Part shown: positions 1 through 6,972 of the stretch, piece after piece
Numbering within the stretch: position 1 is the stretch's first letter
Layout: every line of letters begins with the position of its first letter
NCBI GenBank assembly: GCA_934574095.1
Contig: CAKTMW010000020.1
Coordinates: forward strand, 1-32,449
Direction: 5' to 3'
Origin: an uncultured Oscillospiraceae bacterium
GTDB lineage: Bacteria; Bacillota; Clostridia; Oscillospirales; Oscillospiraceae
DNA length: 32,449 bases
Position numbers and translations under genes: made by a program
The notes under the pieces: model-generated
What the model was told of the DNA's origin: nothing
What the model saw: only the letters and a program-made list of their open reading frames with translations
Database searches by the model: none

Positions 1-94
1 TGGTCGACACCAAGAGATTCTCTCAATCGGTTTAATCTGGTGTTTTCAAGATGTCCTTATGAGGAGTCGCCCTTGCGCCGTCTCTTTTTATTAC

Positions 95-132
95 GGATTG
101 CCACGCCAGTGTGAGCACTGGCTCGCAATGAC
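95..132. repeat. Palindromic intergenic repeat, family R1, copy 1
   Basis: A 38-nt unit starts GGATTGCCACGCCAGT and ends ACTGGCTCGCAATGAC, around a stem CCAGTG / CACTGG with loop TGAG. A second copy of the same length lies at 24841-24878. Between the copies the sixth stem pair changes from G-C to C-G, so pairing is kept. It lies just downstream of serA. The unit resembles REP-type palindromes. Confidence 0.8.
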
Positions 133-157
133 AGGTTTTCCCGTTCCGGGCAAAACC

Positions 158-1063
158 TTACATGGCCTTGATGATGTCCACAATCTCCGCGCCGATGCGC
201 TTCTGCGCCTCGACGGTGGCAGCGCCGATGTGCGGTGTGCAGCTGACCATGGGATGGCTGTACAGGGCCTTGTTGGTGGCGGGCTCGTCGGCATACACGT
301 CCAGACCGGCGGCGCGCACCTTGCCGGACTCCAGAGCGGCCAGCAGGGCGGCCTCGTCCACGTTGGTGCCGCGGGAGGTGTTGATGACGCAGACACCGTC
401 TTTCATCTTGGCGATGTTCTCAGCGGAGATCAGAGCACCGCCGTCCACAGCGGGAGCGTGGACAGAAATGAAGTCGGACTTGGCCAGCAGCTCGTCCATC
501 TCCACATAGGGGATACCCAGCTGCTCCTCAATGCCGGGGATGTGGAAGATATCAAAGGCGATAACGTTCATGCCGATGGCCTTGGCCATCACGCCCAAAT
601 GCTGGCCGATGCGGCCGAAGCCCACGATGCCCAGGGTCTTGCCCTGCAGCTCGATGCCCTTACCGTACTCCTTCTTCTTCCACTCGCCGTTGCGCATGGT
701 GTAACCGGCGTCGGAAATGTAGCGGGCACAGGCGAACATATGGCCCATAGCCAGCTCGGCCACGGACTGGGAGGAAGCCTTGGGGGTGTTCTTCACGGCG
801 ATGCCGTTGGCCTCGGCGTACTTCACGTCGATGTTGTCCACGCCCACGCCGCCGCGGATGATGAGCTTCAGATTGCTGCCCTTGGCCTCGTCAATGTGGT
901 TGGCGCGAACCTTGGTCTTGGAGCGGACGACCACCACGTCGAAATCACGCAGGGCCTTGCCCAGCTGATCGGGCTCATAGAACTGCTCGACGACCTCGTG
1001 GCCCATCTCGCGCAGCTGCGCCATCGCGGTCTTGTCCATACCGTCAGTAACCAGAATACGCAT
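158..1063 (-). CDS. serA: D-3-phosphoglycerate dehydrogenase, short form
   Basis: Cytosolic NAD-dependent 2-hydroxyacid dehydrogenase that would oxidise 3-phosphoglycerate to 3-phosphohydroxypyruvate, the first step of serine synthesis. The protein has 301 residues. It shows the dinucleotide motif GFGRIG (about 148-153), the catalytic arginine in TSRGTNVDEAAL (R231), the conserved acidic residue E260 and the catalytic histidine in CTPHIGAAT (H278). There is no C-terminal ACT domain, so classical allosteric serine inhibition is not expected; such short forms are common in Firmicutes. The ATG is preceded by AAGGAGATAATTACC. It lies downstream of serC on the same strand, which supports SerA over other 2-hydroxyacid dehydrogenases, but the 411-bp gap may allow separate expression. 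Confidence 0.9.
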   Translation of the reverse strand: MRILVTDGMDKTAMAQLREMGHEVVEQFYEPDQLGKALRDFDVVVVRSKTKVRANHIDEAKGSNLKLIIRGGVGVDNIDVKYAEANGIAVKNTPKASSQSVAELAMGHMFACARYISDAGYTMRNGEWKKKEYGKGIELQGKTLGIVGFGRIGQHLGVMAKAIGMNVIAFDIFHIPGIEEQLGIPYVEMDELLAKSDFISVHAPAVDGGALISAENIAKMKDGVCVINTSRGTNVDEAALLAALESGKVRAAGLDVYADEPATNKALYSHPMVSCTPHIGAATVEAQKRIGAEIVDIIKAM

Positions 1064-1109
1064 GGTAATTATCTCCTTTTTTATTACAGTTTGTTGTGGG
1101 GGTGCTTAC

Positions 1110-1161
1110 CCTTAGCCCCCTCTGACGAGGGGGCTGTCAGCCGCAAGGCTGACTGGGGGAG
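1110..1161. repeat. R3 repeat, copy 1
   Basis: The unit contains paired arms AGCCCCCTC / GAGGGGGCT and then CAGCCGCAAGGCTG. The same two-hairpin layout with the shared words CTGTCAGCCG and GGCTGACTG returns at 25028-25080, and an inverted diverged copy lies at 24920-24964. Confidence 0.6.
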
Positions 1162-1174
1162 AGAATAAAAGATA

Positions 1175-1268
1175 GTGCGGTGCAAATCCAGATGGATGCT
1201 GCGGCGGCATAGCCGCCGCGATCGGATGCTAAAAATATGCCACCGGCATATTTTCTTAACGCACCGAC
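1175..1268. repeat. R4 94-nt two-hairpin element, copy 1
   Basis: By eye about 83 of 94 positions match a same-length, same-orientation element at 28340-28433. Hairpin 1 is GCGGCGGC-ATA-GCCGCCGC (1201-1219). Hairpin 2 is AAAATATGCC-ACC-GGCATATTTT (1232-1254). The unit ends in CTTAACGCACCGAC. In copy 2 a hairpin-2 G-C pair becomes G-T. It resembles a small non-autonomous element or a mobile terminator-like structure. Confidence 0.75.
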
Positions 1269-1474
1269 TCCGGCCCAGCCGCCTTGGGCGGCGTCACCAG
1301 TCCGCAGACTGGTGAGGGGGGATCTAAAGGGGGAGCGATCTGAGCGCCGCCTGTGGCGGATGAAACGAAGTGAGCGAGTGGCCGCGGTCAAAATTTCGGC
1401 GGCTTTGATGCCGCTGCGAAATTTTGGGCACCGCAACAGGGCAATACCCCGTTCACCTTTGATTATTGTCGCTT

Positions 1475-2563
1475 TTACTTGTGCTCCGCCTCGAACTTGG
1501 TCAGGAACTCCACCAGCGCCTGAGCGCCCTCGATGGGCATGGCGTTATACACGCTGGCGCGCAGGCCGCCCACGGACTTGTGACCCTTCAGGTTGTCGAA
1601 GCCGGCTTCCTTGGAAGCGGCGACGACGGCGGCGTCCAAATCCTTGTCGCCGGTGACGAAGGGGATGTTCATCAGGCTGCGGTCCTCAGGCACCACAGCG
1701 CCCTTGAACAGCTTGGAGTTATCCAGGAAGTCATAGATGACCTTGGCCTTGGCGATGTTGCGCTTGTGCATCTCCTCCAGGCCGCCGATGCCCAGCAGGT
1801 ACTTGAAGACCTTGCCGCAGCAGTAGATGGCCCAGCAGTTGGGGGTGTTGTACATGCTGTCGTTGTCGGCATGGGTCTTATACTTCATGTAGATGGGGGT
1901 CTTGGGGTCCAGATCGTCGCGGATCAGGTCCTCGCGGATGATGACCACGGCCATACCGGCGGGGCCCACGTTCTTCTGGACGCCGGCCCAGATCAGGCCG
2001 TAGTCGGACACGTTGCAGGGCTTAGAGAGGAACATGGAGGACTGGTCGGACACCAGCACGTGACCCTTGGTGTTGGGCAGCTTGTTCCAGGTGGTGCCGT
2101 TGATGGTCTCGTTTTCGCAGATGTAGACGTAGTCGGCGTCCTCAGGGATGTCCAGATCGGAGCAGTCGGGGATGTAGGAGAAGTTCTTGTCGGCGGAGGA
2201 GGCGATGACCTGGACCTCGCCGTACTTCTTGGCCTCGGCAATGGCCTTCTTGGACCATGCGCCGGTCTCCACGTAGCAGGCCTTGCCGTTCTTCATCAGG
2301 TTCATGGCCACCATGGCGAACTGCAGCGTACCGCCGCCCTGGATGAACAGCACCTTGTAGTTGTCGGGGATGTTCATCAGCTTGCGCAGGTCGGCCTCAG
2401 CCTCGTCGGCGATCTGCTGGAACACCTTGGAGCGGTGGCTCATTTCCATGACGCACATACCGCTGCCGCGGTAGTTCATCATCTCGTCACGAATTTCCTC
2501 CAGAACGGGCTCCGGCATCATGGCGGGACCTGCGGAGAAGTTAAATGTACGACCGTATTTCAT
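1475..2563 (-). CDS. serC: Phosphoserine aminotransferase
   Basis: PLP-dependent class V aminotransferase converting 3-phosphohydroxypyruvate and glutamate to phosphoserine and 2-oxoglutarate. The 362 residues match the family length. It starts YGRTFNFSAGPAMMPEPVL, the typical SerC N-terminus, and carries the PLP-lysine motif AGVQKNVGPAG. It also shows SDQSSMFLSKP and the C-terminal GGLRASVYNAMP. The ATG follows GAGGAGGAAAACGAA. serA follows on the same strand, so the first two enzymes of serine synthesis are together; serB is not in the window. A promoter lies about 60-90 bp upstream. No T-box or riboswitch was recognised in the short leader. Confidence 0.95.
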   Translation of the reverse strand: MKYGRTFNFSAGPAMMPEPVLEEIRDEMMNYRGSGMCVMEMSHRSKVFQQIADEAEADLRKLMNIPDNYKVLFIQGGGTLQFAMVAMNLMKNGKACYVETGAWSKKAIAEAKKYGEVQVIASSADKNFSYIPDCSDLDIPEDADYVYICENETINGTTWNKLPNTKGHVLVSDQSSMFLSKPCNVSDYGLIWAGVQKNVGPAGMAVVIIREDLIRDDLDPKTPIYMKYKTHADNDSMYNTPNCWAIYCCGKVFKYLLGIGGLEEMHKRNIAKAKVIYDFLDNSKLFKGAVVPEDRSLMNIPFVTGDKDLDAAVVAASKEAGFDNLKGHKSVGGLRASVYNAMPIEGAQALVEFLTKFEAEHK

Positions 2564-2621
2564 TTCGTTTTCCTCCTCAATTTTTCAATAAGTAGGGCTT
2601 ACAAATTTTGCTCGTACCCAT

Positions 2622-2650
2622 AGTATACGGCATATTTTTCGGATAATCAA
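2622..2650 (-). promoter_or_regulatory. Probable promoter of serC
   Basis: On the minus strand TTGATT is followed after 17 nt by TATACT. The leader to the serC start is about 50 nt. Confidence 0.6.
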
Positions 2651-2775
2651 CCGGGAAAATCAAAAATTTGCAAAATTTGTATGGCTTGCTGACAAAATGT
2701 CAGTTTCCTCGTGCAAACCGCCCACCGGCGGCGGTTGACAAGGGGGTGAAGAGGGTGTTAAAATGGCGAAAGCAA

Positions 2776-2804
2776 ACAAAAAACGCCGCCCGTTCCGGGC
2801 GGCG
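2776..2804 (-). terminator. Terminator of the coiled-coil gene
   Basis: The arms CGCCGCCCG and CGGGCGGCG (2784-2804) enclose a 3-nt loop. Read on the minus strand they are followed by TTTTTTGTTTG, just after the stop codon at 2810. Confidence 0.8.
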
Positions 2805-2809
2805 AGTGG

Positions 2810-3154
2810 TCAAATGGCTTTCTTCAATTTCTGGATATCGTCGTTCATCTGGCGGACAACAGACTTGAGGAATTTGACCTCATCCTCCAGATCGTCCACG
2901 CGGGAGCGAGGAGCGAGCTGTTCCATCATGCTCTGCTGATTTTCGTACAGCAGGTTGAACTTGGGATCGAAATAGGATTCCATCATGACCTTCATGCGGT
3001 TTTCGGATTCTTCAATCTTTCCAGCCATCCGCTGCTCGGATTCTTCAATCTTTCCAGCCATCCGCTGCTCGGATTCTTCGATCTTTCCAAACAGCCTCTG
3101 TTCGGATGCCAGCATCATTTCCTGAATCATCTGCAAATCGTTTTTATCCAGCAT
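2810..3154 (-). CDS. Short coiled-coil protein with 11-residue repeats
   Basis: A 114-residue protein that I cannot assign to a characterised family. It is charged and predicted almost wholly helical. After an N-terminal segment (LDKNDLQMIQEMM) it carries consecutive 11-residue units EESEQRLFGKI, EESEQRMAGKI (twice) and EESENRMKVMM, then a second helical stretch (VDDLEDEVKFLKSVVRQMN). No signal peptide or membrane segment is visible. The start at 3154 is chosen because AAAGGAGATCGTTCTT precedes it; a longer upstream frame would run through the promoter. It has its own promoter and terminator, so it is a single-gene unit. Similar small coiled-coil hypotheticals are common in gut Firmicutes; the function is unknown. 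Confidence 0.75.
   Translation of the reverse strand: MLDKNDLQMIQEMMLASEQRLFGKIEESEQRMAGKIEESEQRMAGKIEESENRMKVMMESYFDPKFNLLYENQQSMMEQLAPRSRVDDLEDEVKFLKSVVRQMNDDIQKLKKAI
3004..3102. repeat. 33-bp in-frame tandem repeat
   Basis: Two identical 33-bp units (3004-3036, 3037-3069) and a third diverged one (3070-3102) begin CGGATTCTTC. They encode the 11-residue coiled-coil units of the gene at 2810-3154. The near identity suggests recent duplication and possible copy-number variation. Confidence 0.9.
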
Positions 3155-3185
3155 AAGAACGATCTCCTTTTCTATTCTTGTCCCT

Positions 3186-3214
3186 ATTATACTCGGCCGT
3201 CTGTCCCCCGTCAA
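3186..3214 (-). promoter_or_regulatory. Promoter of the coiled-coil gene
   Basis: On the minus strand TTGACG, a 17-nt spacer and TATAAT, with transcription expected about 25 nt upstream of the start codon. Confidence 0.75.
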
Positions 3215-3229
3215 CAGCAAATTGCCATC

Positions 3230-3258
3230 GCGGCGGGGTGTGGTCACCCCGCCCTACG
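3230..3258. repeat. R2-type palindrome upstream of the CLC gene
   Basis: GGCGGGGTG-TGGT-CACCCCGCC is followed by CTACGAATGC. Its complement contains CGTAGGGCGGGGTGAC, which recurs inside the RAYT remnant near 31025-31040. Confidence 0.6.
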
Positions 3259-3292
3259 AATGCACAATTCCCCACTCACAAAGGAGTACACC

Positions 3293-4549
3293 ATGGAACG
3301 CGTCAAAGGTTTCTTTCAGCATATCTCGCTGTACATCATCGCGCTGGCCAAATGGCTGTGTATCGGCGGCGGCGTGGGCCTGATCGGCGGCGTGGTCGGC
3401 GCGGCCTTCCACATCGGCGTGGAGCAGGCCACGGAGCTGCGCCTTGCCCAGCCGTGGATCATCTGGCTGCTGCCAGTGGGCGGCGTGGCGATCGTGGGGC
3501 TGTACCGTCTGGCTCACATGGAGGGCCGGGGCACCAACAACATCATCGAATCCGTCCACTTCGGCAAGGACGTACCTATTTTATTAGTACCCCTCATTTT
3601 CATCTCCACCTGCATCACCCATCTGCTGGGCGGCTCGGCGGGACGTGAGGGCGCGGCCTTGCAGATCGGCGGCGGCATCGGCTACCGCACCGGCCGGGCG
3701 CTGCATCTGGGCGAAAAAGACCTGCCGCTGGCTACCCTGTGCGGCATGAGCGCCGTGTTCGCCGCCCTGTTCGGCACACCGCTGACGGCTACCGTGTTCG
3801 CGCTGGAGGTCATCAGCGTGGGCGTTCTCTACTACGCCGGGCTGATCCCCTGCCTGATGGCCGCATCGGTGGCGTATCTCATCGCGTCCCTTTTCGGTGT
3901 GCCGCCCACCCGCTTTGCCGTGACGCTGCCCGCTCTGGACGTGTGGACGGTATTTCTGGTGGTGCTGCTGGCTATCGGCTGTGCGCTGGTGTCCATCCTG
4001 TTCGTGCGGGGCATGCACTGGGTGGAGCACATGGCGGTGCGTTTTTTGAAGAATTCCTATCTCCGTGCGGCGGCAGGCGGCTTTGCCATCATCGGCCTGA
4101 CGCTGCTGCTGGGCCGGGACTACAACGGCGCGGGTATGGACGTGATCGCCCGTGCAGTGGAGCAGGGGGAAGCCGCGCCCTGGGCGTGGTTCCTGAAGAT
4201 ACTCTTTACGGCGCTGACCATCGGCTGTGGCTTCAAGGGCGGCGAGGTGGTGCCCTCCTTCTTCGTGGGCGCCACCTTCGGCTGCGTGGCGGGACAGGCG
4301 TTGGGCCTGCCCGGCGGCTTCGGCGCCGCCATCGGTCTGGTGGCGGTGTTCTGTGGCGCGGTGAACTGCCCCATCGCCTCGGTGCTGCTGAGTCTGGAGC
4401 TGTTCGGCGGCACGGACGGGGTGCTGTACTTCGCCTTCGCCTGCGCCATCAGCTATCTCCTCAGCGGCTACTGCGGCCTGTACAGCAGCCAGACCATTCT
4501 CTATTCCAAGCTCCGGGCCGAGTTCATCAACGTCCACGCAAAAGAGTGA
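3293..4549 (+). CDS. CLC-family anion transporter, fluoride-CLC-like
   Basis: A 418-residue polytopic membrane protein of the CLC chloride channel / proton antiporter family. Visible motifs are GGSAGREGAALQ with the gating glutamate E119, GRGTNNIIE (78-86) in the place of the usual selectivity-loop GSGIPE, GFKGGEVVP (313-321) with E318, and a late tyrosine in GLYSSQ (Y397). From memory, the fluoride-exporting CLC-F clade has GREGT, GGEVTP and an essential glutamate at nearly the same position, so this protein looks closer to that clade or a sister than to E. coli ClcA. The threonine after the second glutamate is valine here. No fluoride riboswitch was recognised upstream. The start at 3293 follows AAAGGAGTACACC. 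Transported ion uncertain. Confidence 0.85.
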   Translation: MERVKGFFQHISLYIIALAKWLCIGGGVGLIGGVVGAAFHIGVEQATELRLAQPWIIWLLPVGGVAIVGLYRLAHMEGRGTNNIIESVHFGKDVPILLVPLIFISTCITHLLGGSAGREGAALQIGGGIGYRTGRALHLGEKDLPLATLCGMSAVFAALFGTPLTATVFALEVISVGVLYYAGLIPCLMAASVAYLIASLFGVPPTRFAVTLPALDVWTVFLVVLLAIGCALVSILFVRGMHWVEHMAVRFLKNSYLRAAAGGFAIIGLTLLLGRDYNGAGMDVIARAVEQGEAAPWAWFLKILFTALTIGCGFKGGEVVPSFFVGATFGCVAGQALGLPGGFGAAIGLVAVFCGAVNCPIASVLLSLELFGGTDGVLYFAFACAISYLLSGYCGLYSSQTILYSKLRAEFINVHAKE

Positions 4550-4608
4550 GAATAGCCGCCCTTTTGGCCGGCTGACACGAGAAAACACACGCCATAACGG
4601 TGTCTGCC

Positions 4609-4644
4609 AAAAATTCCCGCATACTGACGTATGCGGGAATTTTT
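4609..4644. terminator. Bidirectional terminator between CLC gene and nifU
   Basis: A perfect 16-bp stem, AAAAATTCCCGCATAC and its complement, with loop TGAC. The A and T flanks give a U-tract in both directions, serving two convergent genes. Confidence 0.9.
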
Positions 4645-4661
4645 GTGACCTTTTCTGGGTT

Positions 4662-5096
4662 TCACACCATGCGGCAGGCTTCGCAGTCGTCGCAATCGGG
4701 GAATTTGCTCTTGTCGTAGGGGATGTTGTTGCGGTCATAGTAGTTCTTGACAGCGGACTTGATGGACTCCTCCGCCAGCACGGAGCAGTGCAGCTTATAG
4801 GCGGGCAGGCCGCCCAGGGCGTCCACCACCTGCTTGTTGGTGACGGCCAGGGCCTCGTCGATGGTCTTTCCCTTGATGAGCTCGGTGGCCATGGAGCTGG
4901 AGGCGATGGCGCTGCCGCAGCCAAAGGTCTCGAACTTGGCGTCCTCAATGACGTTATCGTTGATCTTCAGGTACATCTTCATGATGTCGCCGCACTTGGC
5001 ATTGCCTACCTCGCCCACGCCGTCGGCGTTGGGAATCTCACCTACGTTCCGGGGATGCATGAAGTGATCCATTACAGTATCGGTATAAAGAGCCAT
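4662..5096 (-). CDS. nifU: Fe-S cluster scaffold protein, IscU/NifU N-terminal type
   Basis: A 144-residue cytosolic scaffold on which iron-sulfur clusters are assembled from sulfur supplied by the cysteine desulfurase encoded upstream. The three scaffold cysteines are visible in NAKCGD (C35), TFGCGSAIASSS (C60) and KLHCSVLAE (C104), with the conserved aspartate D37. A short C-terminal tail, CDDCEACRMV, adds three cysteines and is typical of clostridial versions. The ATG follows AAGGAGGATCATATC. It lies 32 bp after the desulfurase gene and is surely cotranscribed. Many annotations call this gene iscU or nifU; neither name implies nitrogen fixation here. Confidence 0.95.
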   Translation of the reverse strand: MALYTDTVMDHFMHPRNVGEIPNADGVGEVGNAKCGDIMKMYLKINDNVIEDAKFETFGCGSAIASSSMATELIKGKTIDEALAVTNKQVVDALGGLPAYKLHCSVLAEESIKSAVKNYYDRNNIPYDKSKFPDCDDCEACRMV

Positions 5097-5128
5097 GATA
5101 TGATCCTCCTTATTCTATATTGTATCAT

Positions 5129-6316
5129 TTACAGGATGAACTGGCGCTGGCCGGAGAGCAGCTCCTTCCACACGGGGGACATGCCGCGGAGATATTCCAC
5201 CACTTCAGGGATGACCTTCAGCATATAGTCCACTTCCTCCTCGGTGTTCCACTCGCACAGGCTCAGACGCAGGGAACCGTGGGCCACCTCGTGGGGACGG
5301 CCGATGGCCAGCAGCACGTGGCTGGGGTCCAGCGAACCGGAGGTGCAGGCGCTGCCGGAGCTGGCGCAGATGCCCTTGGCGTCCAGCAGTAGCAGGATGC
5401 TCTCGCCCTCGATGCCCTCGAAGCAGAAGTTCACGTTGCCGGGCAGGCGGTGCACCAGGTCGCCGTTGACGGCGGAGTGGGGAATTTTCGACAGGCCCGC
5501 CATCAGCTTGTCCCGCAGAGCGGAGACCTTGGCGGCGTTCTCGTCGATGTGGTCGCAGGCCTCCTTCAGCGCGGCGGCCATGGAGACGATGCCGGGGATG
5601 TTCTCGGTGCCGGCCCGCTTGCCCCGCTCCTGTGCGCCGCCCTCGATGATATTGGTCAGAGGAATGCCCTGGCGGGCGTACAGCAGGCCCACACCCTTGG
5701 GGCCGTGGAACTTGTGGGCGGACAGGGACAGCATATCGATGTTCTGGGCCTTCACGTCAATGTGGAGATGACCCGCCGCCTGGACGGCGTCGGTGTGGAA
5801 CAGGACGCCCTTTTCCTTGCACACGGCGCCGATCTCCGGGATGGGCATGATGGAGCCGATCTCGTTATTGGCGTACATGATGGTCACCAGGCAGGTATCC
5901 TCCCGGATGGCGTCGGCCACCTGCTGGGCGGTGACGGTGCCGGTGGGACCCACGTCCAGCAGCTGCACCTCAAAGCCCTCCTTCTCCAGCTTCTTCAGGG
6001 TGTGCAGGATGGCGTGATGCTCGAAGGCGGTGGAGATGATGTGCTTCTTGCCCTTCCGCTCGCCGATGCGGGCGGCGGAGACCAGGGCCTGATTGTCGGC
6101 CTCGCTGCCGCCGGAGGTAAAGGTGATCTCACGGGGCTGGCAGCCCAGACACTCCGCTACGGTCTCACGGGCGGTCATCAGGGCCTCTGCCGCCTGCTGC
6201 CCGATGGTGTGCAGGCTGGAGGGGTTTCCGAAATAGGTCTCCATATAGGGCAGCATCGCGTCGATGGCCGTGCGGCTCATTTTGGTGGTGGCCGCGTTAT
6301 CTGCATAAATCTGCAT
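5129..6316 (-). CDS. nifS: Cysteine desulfurase, NifS/IscS type
   Basis: PLP enzyme that removes sulfur from cysteine, giving alanine and a persulfide passed to the scaffold. The 395-residue protein begins IYADNAATTKMS, the family signature. The PLP lysine is in SLSAHKFHGPKGVG (K202), and the persulfide cysteine is in ASSGSACTSGSLDPSHVL (C324) on the mobile loop. H100 in TAFEHHAIL is the family cofactor-stacking histidine. The start at 6316 follows CGAGGAGGAACGCT; upstream in-frame codons have no such site. nifU follows. No iscR-like regulator, ferredoxin or chaperone gene lies nearby, so this is the minimal clostridial ISC-like pair. A symmetric sequence around its promoter may be an operator. 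Confidence 0.95.
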   Translation of the reverse strand: MQIYADNAATTKMSRTAIDAMLPYMETYFGNPSSLHTIGQQAAEALMTARETVAECLGCQPREITFTSGGSEADNQALVSAARIGERKGKKHIISTAFEHHAILHTLKKLEKEGFEVQLLDVGPTGTVTAQQVADAIREDTCLVTIMYANNEIGSIMPIPEIGAVCKEKGVLFHTDAVQAAGHLHIDVKAQNIDMLSLSAHKFHGPKGVGLLYARQGIPLTNIIEGGAQERGKRAGTENIPGIVSMAAALKEACDHIDENAAKVSALRDKLMAGLSKIPHSAVNGDLVHRLPGNVNFCFEGIEGESILLLLDAKGICASSGSACTSGSLDPSHVLLAIGRPHEVAHGSLRLSLCEWNTEEEVDYMLKVIPEVVEYLRGMSPVWKELLSGQRQFIL

Positions 6317-6370
6317 AGCGTTCCTCCTCGTATACTTTATCACTCTTGCGGGCTTTTGCCCACTTTTTTT

Positions 6371-6412
6371 GTAGGTTAATTGGATGATAACACGAATTAC
6401 CTACCTTGTCAA
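6371..6412 (-). promoter_or_regulatory. nifS-nifU promoter with flanking inverted repeat
   Basis: On the minus strand TTGACA (6412-6407), a 17-nt spacer and TATCAT (6389-6384). The -10 lies between GTAGGTTAATT (6371-6381) and AATTACCTAC (6395-6404), an inverted repeat with one bulged base. A second symmetric word, ACCT-N7-AGGT, overlaps the -35. Both look like repressor sites; the binding protein is unknown. Confidence 0.7.
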
Positions 6413-6445
6413 TAGGTGTTTTGAAGAATTCAGCAGAGTTTTTCC

Positions 6446-6474
6446 TTGACAAGCGTCCGAAATCGTACTATACT
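6446..6474 (+). promoter_or_regulatory. Promoter of the marR-MATE operon
   Basis: TTGACA (6446-6451), a 17-nt spacer and TATACT (6469-6474), a near-consensus sigma-A promoter with a leader of about 30 nt. Confidence 0.85.
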
Positions 6475-6494
6475 GAAAAGGTCCGATTTCAGAC
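6455..6494. promoter_or_regulatory. Two palindromic operator candidates for the MarR regulator
   Basis: GTCCGAAATCGTAC (6455-6468) fills most of the promoter spacer, and GTCCGATTTCAGAC (6481-6494) lies at the start of the transcript. Each is a near palindrome of form GTCCGA-N2-TCNNAC, and the two are also inverted copies of one another. Their centres are 26 bp apart. The position predicts autorepression by steric block, typical of MarR regulators. Confidence 0.65.
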
Positions 6495-6512
6495 GAAAGA
6501 GAGCAACGGCTT

Positions 6513-6968
6513 ATGGAGAAGCATCACGCCGCCCTGGCGGCATACAACGATATCTTCAAGGAGCAGGACGACCTGTACCGGGCGGTAGCGCGGCGGTGCG
6601 GGCTGTCAGACTGTGCCTTCTGGGTGCTGTACGCCCTGCGGGAGTCCGGCCGCCCCATGACCCAGAGCGACGTGTGCGCCGCCGTGTACCAGCCCAAGCA
6701 GACGGTACACTCTGCCCTGAAAAAGCTGATGGCTGAGGGCTTTCTCCGCCTGACGGAGGGCCGGGACCGCCGCAGCAAGTACCTGACGCTGACAGAGACG
6801 GGCCATGCACTGATGGCGCGGACCGTGGACGATGTGGTAGCGGCGGAAACTGCCGCCATGAACACCCTGGCGGCAGAAGAACAGGAGCAGCTGCTGACCC
6901 TCTTCCGCCGTTATACCACCGCCCTGCGGCAGTATCTGCCCATGGAGGGCCAGAGCATCAAGGAGTAA
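6513..6968 (+). CDS. MarR-family transcriptional regulator
   Basis: A 151-residue cytosolic winged-helix regulator. The region about 31-100 holds the wHTH: the turn and recognition helix QSDVCAAVYQPKQTVHSALKKLMAEG, then the wing with GRDRRSKYLTLTETG, which is the MarR signature. N- and C-terminal helices would form the dimer interface. The start ATG follows a weak GAGAG site. It is 4 bp upstream of a MATE efflux gene, so it most likely represses its own operon until the pump substrate binds. The two palindromes in the promoter support this. Ligand unknown. Confidence 0.9.
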   Translation: MEKHHAALAAYNDIFKEQDDLYRAVARRCGLSDCAFWVLYALRESGRPMTQSDVCAAVYQPKQTVHSALKKLMAEGFLRLTEGRDRRSKYLTLTETGHALMARTVDDVVAAETAAMNTLAAEEQEQLLTLFRRYTTALRQYLPMEGQSIKE

Positions 6969-6972
6969 GACC

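Larger units (their letters stand above)
1064..1474. other. Repeat-filled gap between serC and serA
   Basis: No credible gene. The 411 bp hold an R3-type unit (1110-1161), an R4 unit (1175-1268) and further GC-rich inverted segments around 1270-1350, including CACCAGTC / GACTGGTG. Short open frames here are low-complexity and have no ribosome site. Confidence 0.7.

Noticed and set aside
133..158. Hairpin AGGTTTT...AAAACCT as terminator of serA
   Set aside because: The stem has internal mismatches and no U-tract on the minus strand.
2564..2650. T-box or serine-responsive leader before serC
   Set aside because: The leader is only about 50 nt and has no specifier or terminator structure.
2735..2763. 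Plus-strand promoter TTGACA-17-TTAAAA
   Set aside because: Nothing credible lies downstream before the antisense terminator at 2784-2804; probably a chance match.
3004..3102. CRISPR-like array
   Set aside because: The 33-bp units are directly adjacent with no spacers and are in frame in a coding sequence.
3155..3292. Fluoride riboswitch upstream of the CLC gene
   Set aside because: Expected given the CLC-F-like motifs, but the conserved aptamer words could not be found; the space is taken by a GC-rich palindrome and the divergent promoter.
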